64,000 nt of DNA from Lichenibacterium dinghuense (GTDB lineage: Bacteria; Pseudomonadota; Alphaproteobacteria; Rhizobiales; Beijerinckiaceae): positions 4,165,501-4,229,500 of the forward strand of contig NZ_JAJLMN010000001.1 in NCBI RefSeq assembly GCF_021730615.1, written 5' to 3'. The position numbers and the translations under genes are program-made. This document shows, one piece after another, positions 29,823-37,659 of this stretch. Numbering within the stretch: the first letter of the stretch is position 1; each line of letters opens with the position of its first letter. The notes below the pieces were generated by a model. That model was not told the origin of the DNA and searched no databases. It saw only the letters and a list, made by a program, of their open reading frames with translations.

Positions 29823-30521
29823 ATGTCGGTGATCGCCAGCCTGAAACGGCAGGCGGTGCCGATCCACCCCGAGGGCTACGTCTTCATCGGCGGCTTCCTC
29901 GTCGCCGCCCTGGTGCTCGACTGGATCTGGAGCCCGCTCGGCTGGCTCGGCTTCATCGTCACGGCCTGGTGCGTCTACTTCTTCCGCGACCCGAAGCGGG
30001 TGACGCCGATGCGCGAGGGCCTCGTCGTGTCGCCGGCGGACGGCACCGTGTCGTCGGTCGGCTTCTTCGTCCCGCCGCCCGAGCTCGGCCTCGGCGACCG
30101 GCCGATGCAGCGCGTGTCCGTGTTCATGAGCGTGTTCGACTGCCACGTGAACCGCGCGCCCCTGTCGGGCCGCATCCTCAAGGTGGCGTACAAGCCCGGC
30201 CTCTTCGTCAACGCCGACCTCGACAAGGCGTCCGAGGACAACGAGCGCTCCTCCATGCTGCTGGAGACGGGGCTCGGCCGCGTGGGCGTGGTGCAGATCG
30301 CCGGCCTCGTCGCGCGGCGCATCGTGAGCTTCGTGCGCGAGGGCGAGACGATCGGCGTCGGCGACCGCTTCGGCCTGATCCGCTTCGGGTCGCGCGTCGA
30401 CGTCTACCTGCCCGAGAACGTCCGCGTGATGGTCGGCATCGGCGCCACCGCGGTGGCGGGCGAGACCGTGCTGGCCGACGTCCGGGCCGTCGAGGCGCCG
30501 CGCTCCTTCAAGGCCGGTTGA
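29823..30521 (+). CDS. psd: Phosphatidylserine decarboxylase, short form
   Basis: 232 residues, the short proenzyme type found in alphaproteobacteria. The self-cleavage site is FGSR, with Gly189-Ser190 generating the pyruvoyl cofactor. [25 protein letters not shown] and NERSSMLL are family blocks. It converts phosphatidylserine to phosphatidylethanolamine at the inner membrane. The ATG is preceded by GGGGG. It precedes the cyclase gene by 14 nt and works with pssA downstream. Confidence 0.95.
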   Translation: MSVIASLKRQAVPIHPEGYVFIGGFLVAALVLDWIWSPLGWLGFIVTAWCVYFFRDPKRVTPMREGLVVSPADGTVSSVGFFVPPPELGLGDRPMQRVSVFMSVFDCHVNRAPLSGRILKVAYKPGLFVNADLDKASEDNERSSMLLETGLGRVGVVQIAGLVARRIVSFVREGETIGVGDRFGLIRFGSRVDVYLPENVRVMVGIGATAVAGETVLADVRAVEAPRSFKAG

Positions 30522-30535
30522 GATTGGGACCGACC

Positions 30536-31831
30536 GTGCCCCACGCGGCCGACGCCCCCGCGCCGGCCGACGCGGCTCTCGACGCGGCTCTCGACGCCGC
30601 CGACCTCGACGCCGCCGCCATCGTCGACCTGCCGCCCGAGCGCCTGGACCGCCTGATGGGCTGGGACCTCGCCTACGGCGTGTCCCTCGTCGCCGACTGG
30701 CTGATCCGCCAGGCCCGCGCCAAGGACATGCCGAGCGAGCGCATCGCCACGCTCTGCGGCAAGCTGCTCGCGCTCGGCCTGCCGCTCGACCGCTACGGCT
30801 CCTCGACCGAGGTGCTCGACGCCGAGCACGATTCCGTGTCGCGCCTGTGGGTGCGCGGGCAGGGCGTGACGACCCGCACCTACGTGCGCGTGGGCGACAC
30901 CGATTCGGCCTACCGGAACTCCCCCTTCTACGAGGCGGCCTGGACGGGGCGGACCGTGGAGCTGCGCCTCGCCGAGACCGACGTGTCGCGCTTCGGCATC
31001 GTGGTCGAGCTCAGGGCGGACGGCTACACGCACTACCTGTGCATCCCGATCCCCCTGATGAACGGCGGCCACGGCTGGGTGACCTTCGCGACCAAGCGGG
31101 CGGACGGCTTCACGACCCCCGAACTGGCCGCCCTGGCGCGCCTGCTGCCCGCCATCGCCATGCTGATCGACCTGCGCTCGACCTGGCTGTCGCTCGACAA
31201 GCTGCTGCGCACCTACGTGGGCGACGAGCCGCACCGCGCCATCCTGCGCGGCGTCACCAAGCGCGGGCAGGTGTCGACCATCCGCTCCGCGATCCTGTTC
31301 GCCGACATGCGCGACTCGATCGGCCACACGGCCGATCTCGAGGCCGTCGAGGCCGTCGAAGTGTTCAACACGCTGTTCGACTGCCTCGTGCCGCCCATCG
31401 AGGACCGGCGCGGCGAGGTGCTGAAATACATGGGTGACGGGCTGCTGGCGATCTTCCGCGACGGCGAGGACGGCGACGCCGCCGACCGCGCGCTGGCGGC
31501 CGGGCAGGCGGCGCTCGACGCCCTGCGGGCCCGCAACCGGCTCCACCCCGCCGAGCCGCCGATCGAGGCCGGCGTCGCGCTGCACTACGGCGAGGCGGCC
31601 TACGGCAACGTGGGCTCGGGCCTCAGGCTCGACTTCACGGTGATCGGCCGCGACGTCGGGCTCACGAGCCGCATCGCCAACCTCAACCGCCCGCTCGGCC
31701 AGCCGGTGCTGATGTCGCGCGACTTCGCGGGGCGGCTGCACGGCCCGGCCGCCTACGTCGGCGCCTTCGCGGTGCGGGGCTTCAAGCAGCCCGTCGACGT
31801 GTTCCGGCCGGAGCGGACCGACGCGGCATGA
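30536..31831 (+). CDS. Class III adenylate/guanylate cyclase
   Basis: About 431 residues. The C-terminal ~180 residues are a CHD-type cyclase with metal-binding aspartates in ILFADMRDS and KYMGDGLLAIF and the later block LDFTVIGRDVGLTSRIANL. The N-terminal ~230 residues form a soluble region without membrane helices, possibly GAF-like sensory. GTG start just after psd; the stop overlaps the pssA start (ATGA). A signalling enzyme in the middle of the phosphatidylethanolamine operon is unusual. cAMP versus cGMP specificity was not determined. Confidence 0.9.
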   Translation: MPHAADAPAPADAALDAALDAADLDAAAIVDLPPERLDRLMGWDLAYGVSLVADWLIRQARAKDMPSERIATLCGKLLALGLPLDRYGSSTEVLDAEHDSVSRLWVRGQGVTTRTYVRVGDTDSAYRNSPFYEAAWTGRTVELRLAETDVSRFGIVVELRADGYTHYLCIPIPLMNGGHGWVTFATKRADGFTTPELAALARLLPAIAMLIDLRSTWLSLDKLLRTYVGDEPHRAILRGVTKRGQVSTIRSAILFADMRDSIGHTADLEAVEAVEVFNTLFDCLVPPIEDRRGEVLKYMGDGLLAIFRDGEDGDAADRALAAGQAALDALRARNRLHPAEPPIEAGVALHYGEAAYGNVGSGLRLDFTVIGRDVGLTSRIANLNRPLGQPVLMSRDFAGRLHGPAAYVGAFAVRGFKQPVDVFRPERTDAA

Positions 31832-32679
31832 GCGACGACCTCGACCTCGACCACGATGACGCGCTCGACCCGGTGCCGCCGGCGCTGCTACGCTCGGGCC
31901 CGCGCCGGCGGCGCTTCCGCAACGTGGTGCCGCTGCGCATCGTGCTGCCGAACCTCATCACGCTGCTGTCGCTCTGCCTCGGGCTGACGGCGATCCGCTA
32001 CGCCACCGAGGGCCATTTCGAGCGCGCGGTGTTCTTCATCGTCGCGGCGGCGGTGTTCGACGGGGTCGACGGCCGGCTGGCGCGGGCCCTGAAAGGCACC
32101 ACGCGCTTCGGCGCCGAGCTCGATTCGCTGGCCGACTTCGTCGACTTCGGGGTCGCGCCGGCGCTGACGCTGTATTTCTGGAACATGCACGAGTTCAAGA
32201 GCTTCGGCTGGTTCGCCGCCATGGTGTTCGCCATCGCCATGGCGCTCCGGCTCGCGCGCTTCAACGCCCGGCTCGACGACCCGGACAAGCCCGCCTGGGC
32301 GTCGAACTTCTTCACCGGCATGCCGGCGCCGGCCGGCGCCATCACGGCGCTGCTGCCGCTCTACCTGCACCTGTCGGCGCTGGGCTGGGTCTTCGAGCGC
32401 TGGGCGGTGGCGCTGGAGATCGCCTACCTGCTCGGCATCGCCGCCCTGATGGCCAGCACCATCCCGCACTTCTCCGGCAAGTCCATCCGCGTGCCGCGCG
32501 AGCAGGTCATCCCCGTGCTGTTCGGGGTCGCGGTCTTCGTGCTGCTGCTCGCGACCTTCCCCATGGAGGTGCTGGCCGGCGTCGTGATCCTGTTCCTCGC
32601 CCTGATCCCGTTCAGCGTGCGCTCCTACCGGCGCTACGTCCGGCGCGACGCCGGGCGGGCGCAGACGCCGGCCGCCTGA
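31828..32679 (+). CDS. pssA: CDP-diacylglycerol-serine O-phosphatidyltransferase
   Basis: 283 residues, integral membrane. The CDP-alcohol phosphotransferase signature is complete: DGVDGRLARALKGTTRFGAE, then LDSLADFVDFG, with all Asp residues present. It makes phosphatidylserine, the substrate of Psd encoded two genes upstream. The ATG overlaps the cyclase stop by 4 nt. The hydrophilic N-terminus (about 40 residues, Asp-rich then Arg-rich) precedes the first membrane helix. Confidence 0.95.
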   Translation: MSDDLDLDHDDALDPVPPALLRSGPRRRRFRNVVPLRIVLPNLITLLSLCLGLTAIRYATEGHFERAVFFIVAAAVFDGVDGRLARALKGTTRFGAELDSLADFVDFGVAPALTLYFWNMHEFKSFGWFAAMVFAIAMALRLARFNARLDDPDKPAWASNFFTGMPAPAGAITALLPLYLHLSALGWVFERWAVALEIAYLLGIAALMASTIPHFSGKSIRVPREQVIPVLFGVAVFVLLLATFPMEVLAGVVILFLALIPFSVRSYRRYVRRDAGRAQTPAA

Positions 32680-32682
32680 CCG

Positions 32683-33024
32683 TCAGCGCTTCGACAGGCG
32701 CGCGGCATTGGCCTTGACCCTGCGGCGGGCGGGGCGGGACATGGCTTCGGCGATCTCCAGCGCGTCCTCCACCGCGCGGTGCGGCGCCAGGCGCGCGAGC
32801 CGCCTCGCCGCGACCCGCGCCGCCGCGGCCGAGCCCGCCAGGAGGCCTTCGCCGGCCGCCGCGGCCTTCTCGGCGACCATGCGGGTCGATTCGGCGGCCG
32901 TCATGGTGCCCGCCAGGAGCTGCGGCACGCGCACCGACAGCGTCACCGCCGTGGCGACCCCGGTCGCCATCGCGTCGGCCCACAGGCCGAAGGGCGTCGC
33001 CGCCGTCCGTCGCCGTCTCGCCAT
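32683..33024 (-). CDS. Small basic helical protein, phasin-like, unknown
   Basis: 113 residues, almost entirely helical by composition. Arg-rich ends flank an Ala/Thr/Val-rich middle. The pattern of amphipathic helices without charge blocks recalls phasin-like granule-associated proteins, but no signature confirms it. A strong GAGGAGA ribosome site precedes the ATG, supporting expression. It converges with pssA (3 nt between stops). Confidence 0.65.
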   Translation of the reverse strand: MARRRRTAATPFGLWADAMATGVATAVTLSVRVPQLLAGTMTAAESTRMVAEKAAAAGEGLLAGSAAAARVAARRLARLAPHRAVEDALEIAEAMSRPARRRVKANAARLSKR

Positions 33025-33232
33025 GGCGGGATCTCCTCGATCGGCCGCCCTCGCCGGGGCGTCTTCCGGGACGGCGCCGCCGTCCCCATCTCCGGTTCAC
33101 AAACGCGGCGATCTCCAGTAGGGTCCGCCGGCTAGACGCGGTGCCTCCCGGCGCCGCGCCGCATGTCGCCGCCGTTTCGGCGGCGCAACGCCTCGTGGAG
33201 GACAATCCGCGGCGCTCGAAAGAACGGATCAT

Positions 33233-33451
33233 ATGGCGAAGGAAGAGCTGCTCGAGTTCCCCGGCACGGTGACGGAACTGCTGCCGAACGCGATGTTTCG
33301 CGTGAAGCTCGAGAACGAACACGAGATCACCGCCCACACGGCCGGCAAGATGCGCAAGAACCGGATCCGCGTGCTGACGGGCGACCGCGTTCTCGTCGAG
33401 ATGACCCCCTACGACCTCACCAAGGGCCGAATCACGTACCGGTTCAAGTGA
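33233..33451 (+). CDS. infA: Translation initiation factor IF-1
   Basis: 72 residues, exactly the bacterial IF-1 length. The OB-fold sequence is recognisable, with segments [20 protein letters not shown] and [20 protein letters not shown]-1 binds the ribosomal A site during initiation. The genes maf and yacG follow within a few bases, the usual Rhizobiales arrangement. Confidence 0.98.
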   Translation: MAKEELLEFPGTVTELLPNAMFRVKLENEHEITAHTAGKMRKNRIRVLTGDRVLVEMTPYDLTKGRITYRFK

Positions 33452-33461
33452 GGCCGGGCCG

Positions 33462-34109
33462 GTGATCGGCTTCGCACGGGAACGCGACCCGGCGCCGCCG
33501 CGGCTGATCCTCGCTTCCGCGTCGCCCCGCCGCCTGGCGCTGCTCCAGCAGGTCGGCGTCGAGCCCCAAGCGCTGCTCCCCGCCGACATCGACGAGACGC
33601 CCGAGCGCTCCGAGCTGCCCCGCGTGCTCGCGGCGCGCCTCGCAGCCGGCAAGGCGGAGGCCGCGGCCGCGGCCGCCGAAGCGCGCGGCGACCTCGGAGG
33701 CGCCTTCGTCCTCGCCGCCGACACGGTCGTGAGCGTCGGCCGCCGCATCCTGCCGAAATGCGAGACCCGCGACGAGGCCGAGGGCTGCCTGCGCCTCCTG
33801 TCGGGGCGCGCCCATCGCGTCCACACCGGCGTCACGCTGCTCACGCCCCGCGGCGGCCGGCGCCACCGCCTCGTGGAAACGCGCGTGCGCTTCAAGCGGC
33901 TGTCGGGAGCCGAGATGGGCGCCTACCTCGACAGCGGCGAATGGAACGGCAAGGCTGGCGGCTACGCCGTGCAGGGCTTTGCGTCGAGCTTCGTGGTCAA
34001 GCTCGTCGGCTCCTACACGGGGGTCGTGGGGCTGCCGCTCTACGAGACCGTGTCGCTGCTCGCCGGCGAGGGGTTCCCCGTCCACGCCGCCTGGGCGGGC
34101 CCGCGGTGA
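33462..34109 (+). CDS. maf: Maf-like nucleotide pyrophosphatase
   Basis: 215 residues. It begins [18 protein letters not shown], the Maf signature, and includes [10 protein letters not shown] with the catalytic Asp and the block [13 protein letters not shown]. Maf proteins hydrolyse modified or non-canonical nucleoside triphosphates such as dTTP/UTP or m5UTP analogues. GTG start ten bases after infA; the stop overlaps the start of yacG (GTGA). Confidence 0.93.
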   Translation: MIGFARERDPAPPRLILASASPRRLALLQQVGVEPQALLPADIDETPERSELPRVLAARLAAGKAEAAAAAAEARGDLGGAFVLAADTVVSVGRRILPKCETRDEAEGCLRLLSGRAHRVHTGVTLLTPRGGRRHRLVETRVRFKRLSGAEMGAYLDSGEWNGKAGGYAVQGFASSFVVKLVGSYTGVVGLPLYETVSLLAGEGFPVHAAWAGPR

Positions 34110-34312
34110 GCGGCGCCGCGAACGACAACGGCGGCGCGCCGCCGGCCGCCAAGCGCCGCTGCCCCATCTGCGGGCGCGCGGCGACGCCCGAGTTCAAGCC
34201 CTTCTGCTCGAAGCGCTGCGCCGACGTCGACCTGCACCGCTGGCTCGGCGAGGGCTACCGCGTGCCCGTCGAGATCGACGAGGACATGCGCGACAGCCCC
34301 GACCCGGAGTGA
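34106..34312 (+). CDS. yacG: YacG zinc-binding DNA gyrase inhibitor
   Basis: 68 residues with the four zinc cysteines Cys19, Cys22, Cys34 and Cys38 (CPICG, then FCSKRC) followed by [13 protein letters not shown]. YacG binds GyrB and limits gyrase activity. The N-terminal ~17 residues are low complexity. GTG start overlapping the maf stop; the last gene of the infA cluster. Confidence 0.93.
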   Translation: MSGAANDNGGAPPAAKRRCPICGRAATPEFKPFCSKRCADVDLHRWLGEGYRVPVEIDEDMRDSPDPE

Positions 34313-34345
34313 GCCGGGGCCGCCCCGCCGGCGCCCGTGCGGCGC

Positions 34346-34609
34346 TCAATCGTCGTCGTCGTTCTTCTTCGGGGCCGCGGCCGTGTCGGGCCGGGAGAAC
34401 ACGGCCTTGCAGCCGGCGCTGAGCTGCGGCTTGTGCTGGCGCAGGCACGCCGTGATGGCGTCCTCGTCCGGGATGTTGCTCGCGCAGAGGCGGTAGACGT
34501 CGGGCGTGCAGGCCAGTTGATCCTCGGCGCTGCCGGCATGTTGCTGGGCGAAAGCGGCCGAAGGGGCCGCCATCGCGCAGATGAGGACTGCGTAGGCTGT
34601 CAGTTTCAC
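34346..34609 (-). CDS. Small secreted cysteine-containing protein
   Basis: 87 residues with a clear Sec signal (ALICAMAAPSAAFAQ-like, cleaved after AFA). The mature part has four cysteines spaced CTPDVYRLC and CLRQHKPQLSAGC. This matches the short Rhizobiales secreted 'cysteine-rich repeat' proteins of unknown role. The tail is Lys then Asp-rich. GTG start with a weak ribosome site. It converges with yacG. Confidence 0.7.
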   Translation of the reverse strand: MKLTAYAVLICAMAAPSAAFAQQHAGSAEDQLACTPDVYRLCASNIPDEDAITACLRQHKPQLSAGCKAVFSRPDTAAAPKKNDDDD

Positions 34610-34693
34610 CGCTTCGATGCCTTTTTGTTTCTGTTCGGCGTCAACGCGGGCTGTGCCGATTTGATCCGGCGGCGGCGAGGTCGTCCGCCGTCG

Positions 34694-34939
34694 TCAGGCT
34701 TTACGGATCGTGAACTGCGAGACGCGCGCGTCCCGCGTCGCGTCGAGCAGGGTGTCGCCGGTTTCCCGCACGAGGTTGGGGATGTCCAGCCCCGCCAGGG
34801 GGTCTGTGCAGCGCACCACGAGCAACTGGCCGGGACGCAGGCCGAGCAGCGCCCGGCGGGTCCGCAGGACGGGGAGGGGGCACTTCAGGCCGCGCAGGTC
34901 GAGCGTCTCTCCGGTCTCCACCCCGTCGCCGTCCGCCAT
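34694..34939 (-). CDS. tusA: TusA-family sulfurtransferase
   Basis: 81 residues. The active-site motif is LDLRGLKCPLPVLRTRRAL, with the persulfide Cys in CPxP. TusA-like proteins relay sulfur for tRNA thiolation or molybdopterin and related pathways. I used the internal ATG (MADGDGVETGETLDL); the upstream extension is not protein-like and runs through the tRNA-Phe gene. Confidence 0.88.
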   Translation of the reverse strand: MADGDGVETGETLDLRGLKCPLPVLRTRRALLGLRPGQLLVVRCTDPLAGLDIPNLVRETGDTLLDATRDARVSQFTIRKA

Positions 34940-35071
34940 CGCCCGCGCCCCGCCCGTCCTCACGCCGTCGCTCCGACCATGCCTCGTCCACAGGGCCGTC
35001 GAAAGGGCCTGGACAAGCCCGGGCGCCGTCCGTATAAGCCCCTCAGTCGCGGCCCGGACGGGCCCCGAGAC

Positions 35072-35147
35072 GCCCGAGTAGCTCAGTTGGTAGAGCATGC
35101 GACTGAAAATCGCAGTGTCGGTGGTTCGAATCCGCCCTCGGGCACCA
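35072..35147 (+). tRNA. tRNA-Phe (GAA)
   Basis: A complete 76-nt cloverleaf with encoded CCA. Acceptor arm GCCCGAG/CTCGGGC, D-arm GCTCAGTTGGTAGAGC, anticodon loop CTGAAAA giving GAA, and T-arm GGTGGTTCGAATCCGCC. The 3' half overlaps the tail of a recombinase pseudogene on the other strand, the usual sign of element integration at a tRNA. Confidence 0.97.
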
Positions 35148-35530
35148 CTAAACCCATCTGCGGGAATAGTAGGTGCTCTACAGTTTCAGCGATGTCGAAC
35201 TCGACCGGACCGTTCTTGCGGCGCCGATAGACCTTGATGTGGTCGACCGCTTCTTGCACGATCCCGACTGCTTCCGCGTTCTTCCCGGCCGCCAGGGTTG
35301 ATGCGAGCGTGTCGACCTCCGCTATATAGCTCTCGATGGTACGCGGGTGCAGCGTGACTGCGTCCGGAGTCTCCATCGCTTCGAGCCGGCGCGCCAAGGA
35401 GCCATTCTCCGCTTCCAGTTTCGCCAAGTGACGGCCCACCTCAGACGCGGCGACGTCGCAAGCCGCAATGGCATCTACCAGGCGGTCGATCTGCCGACGC
35501 AACTCGCCGCGCTTCGGCTCGACGGCGTCG
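35083..35530 (-). pseudogene. C-terminal remnant of a serine recombinase
   Basis: Only the C-terminal ~140 residues remain. LAKLEAENGSLARRLEAME and VTLHPRTIESYI match the coiled-coil and tail of large serine recombinases from Rhizobiales islands, ending EFDIAETVEHLL. The frame then runs into tRNA-Phe (GGFEPPTLRFSVACSTN is the reverse-strand translation of the tRNA). Upstream the frame meets a stop at about 35533, and the catalytic and zinc-ribbon domains are gone. It marks a decayed integrative element. Confidence 0.8.
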
Positions 35531-35547
35531 CCTACGCGCTAGAGCCA

Positions 35548-35760
35548 GTGGACGACGAGGACGACCAGAACAGGCGGCTGCGGCACGCCGAGCAGCTGAT
35601 GCTGTGCATGGTCGACGTGCCGGCCGTCGGCCTCGCCGGCGTGAAGGCCAAGGCGAAGGGCTACCTCGACTCGCTCAGCTACGACGTGCTGGAGAGCGCC
35701 GCCCTGGCGCAGTCGCTGGCCGAGGACGCCGAGCGCGTATGCGGCGGGGTGCTCGCATGA
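35548..35760 (+). CDS. Orphan ORF fragment, phage/island-like
   Basis: A possible 70-residue product from GTG: an acidic start (MDDEDDQNRRLRHAEQL) and helical middle ending ESAALAQSLAEDAERVCGG. The frame is open further upstream, but that part is antisense to the recombinase remnant, so the true N-terminus was probably lost at a junction near 35530. Its stop overlaps the next ORF start (ATGA). Function unknown; the style resembles small accessory genes of alphaproteobacterial islands. Confidence 0.45.
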   Translation: MDDEDDQNRRLRHAEQLMLCMVDVPAVGLAGVKAKAKGYLDSLSYDVLESAALAQSLAEDAERVCGGVLA

Positions 35761-36350
35761 CATCCGTCGTCTCGTTCGACCTCGCACGGGCCATCCAGCG
35801 GTACGCGGCGGCCTCACGCCGCGCCGACGCCGCGCCGGCCTGCGACGCGGCCGCTGATGAGGAGCACGGCGCCGCCGAGGCCTTCGCCGCAGCGCTGGAC
35901 GGCATGTCGTCGCCCGACGACGTGGCCGCCGTGCTGGCCCACGCCGAGGACCAAGCGGGCCGCGCAGGGGAGCCCAGCGCGCAGGCGGTGGTGCTACTCA
36001 GGCTGGTGGCGGCGCTGGCGCGGCGGGCATTCGGAGAGCCGGATTGCAGCCTGAGGATTTCTGCTCAAGTTGAGCGGAAACTGGGGGCGCCCCGTCCGGC
36101 TCCGTCGGGGCGCTTTCGAAACTGCTTCCGATCGTGCGATCCTCATGGCTGGAGGACGCAAGCATGGGACGAACTGTCTTTTTCACGAGTCGGTGCATCG
36201 GCGATCCGGTCCGGACGCTCGACGTCCGGTGCGACTTCTTGCAGTTCGAGCCGCGGCCCAACGTCGTTCAGCGCGGGGCAGGGGGCGACGTGCAGATGTC
36301 GATCATGCCGCCCGTCGTCATGCTGGCGAACGTTGACGAGCACGATTTAA
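35757..36350 (+). CDS. Hypothetical island protein, 3' end uncertain
   Basis: Up to 197 residues. The first ~90 (MTSVVSFDLARAIQRY to LVAALARRAFG) look like a genuine helical Ala-rich protein with a start coupled to the previous ORF. After about base 36030 the reading becomes Ser/Arg/Cys-rich and crosses a hairpin at 36087, then runs antisense-like through the next gene. This suggests the original stop was lost by rearrangement. No family recognised. Confidence 0.45.
   Translation: MTSVVSFDLARAIQRYAAASRRADAAPACDAAADEEHGAAEAFAAALDGMSSPDDVAAVLAHAEDQAGRAGEPSAQAVVLLRLVAALARRAFGEPDCSLRISAQVERKLGAPRPAPSGRFRNCFRSCDPHGWRTQAWDELSFSRVGASAIRSGRSTSGATSCSSSRGPTSFSAGQGATCRCRSCRPSSCWRTLTSTI
36087..36116 (+). 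terminator. Possible terminator in the island
   Basis: An 8-bp stem (GCGCCCCG/CGGGGCGC) with an 11-nt loop followed by TTT. It lies inside the open tail of the preceding ORF and just before the ribosome site of the next gene, so it probably marks the true end of the earlier transcription unit. Confidence 0.45.
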
Positions 36351-36472
36351 GCGACCTCAAGGCCATCATCTGGACGGAGATCGCTTGGGACGACGAGCAC
36401 GGACGGCGACAACAGCGCATGCTCAAGCTGGCGGAGTTGTGCGGCGGGGATCTGCGATGCGTGGTCGGCTGA
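36164..36472 (+). CDS. Hypothetical protein with strong ribosome site
   Basis: 102 residues beginning MGRTVFFTSRCIGD, with a middle DVRCDFLQFEPRPN and an acidic helical end including AIIWTEIAWDDEHGRR. The GGAGGACGC just upstream of the ATG is among the best ribosome sites in the window. It looks like a soluble small protein. I do not recognise it. It lies between the island terminator and the IS element, so it is probably cargo. Confidence 0.6.
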   Translation: MGRTVFFTSRCIGDPVRTLDVRCDFLQFEPRPNVVQRGAGGDVQMSIMPPVVMLANVDEHDLSDLKAIIWTEIAWDDEHGRRQQRMLKLAELCGGDLRCVVG

Positions 36473-36526
36473 AAGCCGGATCGAAAATTACGATACGACG
36501 TCGCTTCCGACATGCTTTCGATGCTA

Positions 36527-37403
36527 GGCCGTGTGGACGAATTTAGAGCAGCAACGCTTTTGGGGATTCCCTTGCTGGCTCAGGTCTGATTCTCATGCCC
36601 CGAGGCATTCGGGGGGTGAGATCGATGTCGACGCGAATGACGGAGCAAGACTGGACGCATACACTCGCGGTGTTCCGCGCCTGCCTTCCCCGGCGGGGAC
36701 GGAAGGCAACAGATGATCGGCTTTTTCTTGAAGCGCTTCATTTTTTCAGCGTCGAAAATGTTCGCTGGCGCGCTTTGCCCGAGTGCTTCGGTTTGTGGAA
36801 CAGCGTGTGGAAGCGGTTTGATCGGTTAAGCCAGGCCGGCGTGTTCGAAGCCTTCTTCGACACGCTCGCGTCGATGAGCGACACCGCTCATCTCGTTCAG
36901 ATGTTCGACTCGACTATCGTGCGCGCCCATGTGTCGGCAGCCGGCGCAAAAGGGGGCAGCACGGACAAGCCCTCGGTCGCTCTCGCGGCGGCTTCACCAC
37001 GAAGATCCATGCCAAGTCCGACGCTTCCGGCGACATCATCGCCTTTGATCTGACCGGCGGTGAAGCTTCCGACGGGCGACACTTCGAAACCCTGCTCGAC
37101 ATCGGCCCCGATCTTCAGCCCCGTGCCGTGATCTGCGACAAGGGCTATGCCAGCAAAGCCAACCGAGACGCCGCGAGGACGCGCGGTATCGCCCCTGTGA
37201 TCCCCCACAAAGCGAACGAGAAGAACAAGCCGGCCTTCTTCGCTCGCACCCTTTACAAGGCCCGGGCCCGCATCGAGCAGGGCATCGGTCGGCTGAAGCG
37301 CTTCAAGCGCGTCGCCCTCCGATGCGAGAAGACCGCAAGAAACTTCCGATCCATCGTCGCTTTCGCCGCAGGACTGTGCTTGGTCAAATTCGTCCACACC
37401 GCC
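36527..37403 (+). mobile_element. IS5-family (IS427-like) insertion sequence, apparently intact
   Basis: About 877 bp. The left end GGCCGTGTGGACGAATTT and the right end (reverse complement GGCGGTGTGGACGAATTT) form 18-bp inverted repeats with one mismatch. TA flanks each end; in fact both sides read CTAG, the kind of target used by the IS427 group. A single transposase is encoded in two overlapping phases joined by a -1 frameshift. All DDE residues are present. It sits between the island cargo and tRNA-Lys. Confidence 0.9.
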
Positions 37404-37406
37404 TAG
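36595..37406 (+). CDS. IS5-family transposase made by -1 frameshift
   Basis: Predicted fusion of about 270 residues. The first phase carries the N-terminal domain and the first catalytic Asp (MFDSTIVRAH) and would stop at 37053. The second phase carries the second Asp (VICDKGYASK) and the Glu (RIEQGIGRLKRFKRV). At 36946 the sequence GCAAAAGGGGGC holds the A4G slippery motif; slipping back one base on AAA gives RGQHGQALGRSRGGFTTK, the expected family sequence. The likely start is 36595 or the in-frame ATG at 36625. The TAG stop uses target-site bases beyond the IS end. Confidence 0.88.
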
Positions 37407-37459
37407 ATTTTCCGGAAGCAGCTACTGCGCGATTTGAGAGCTAAGCTGCTGACTTAATT

Positions 37460-37535
<76 letters not shown>

Positions 37536-37618
37536 GAACCACCGGGGCGCTGTCTGCGCCGCCGATGAGCGGGGTATAGGGGGGAGCGTCGGGGCTGTAA
37601 AGCGGTTTTTGCCGGAAA

Positions 37619-37649
37619 GCCCGCGGCGGCGGCAGGCGCCGCGGCGGGC
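37619..37649 (-). terminator. Probable terminator of leuA
   Basis: A GC-rich hairpin ten bases beyond the leuA stop, with arms GCCCGCCGCGGCG and CGCCGCCGCGGGC (one mismatch) and a 5-nt loop, followed by CTTTCC and an A-rich stretch. The U tract is weak, so efficiency is uncertain. Confidence 0.55.
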
Positions 37650-37659
37650 TGTGGATAAG

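Noticed and set aside
35083-35502. A complete integrase gene next to tRNA-Phe
   Set aside because: Only the C-terminal part of a serine recombinase remains; no catalytic Ser domain is found upstream.
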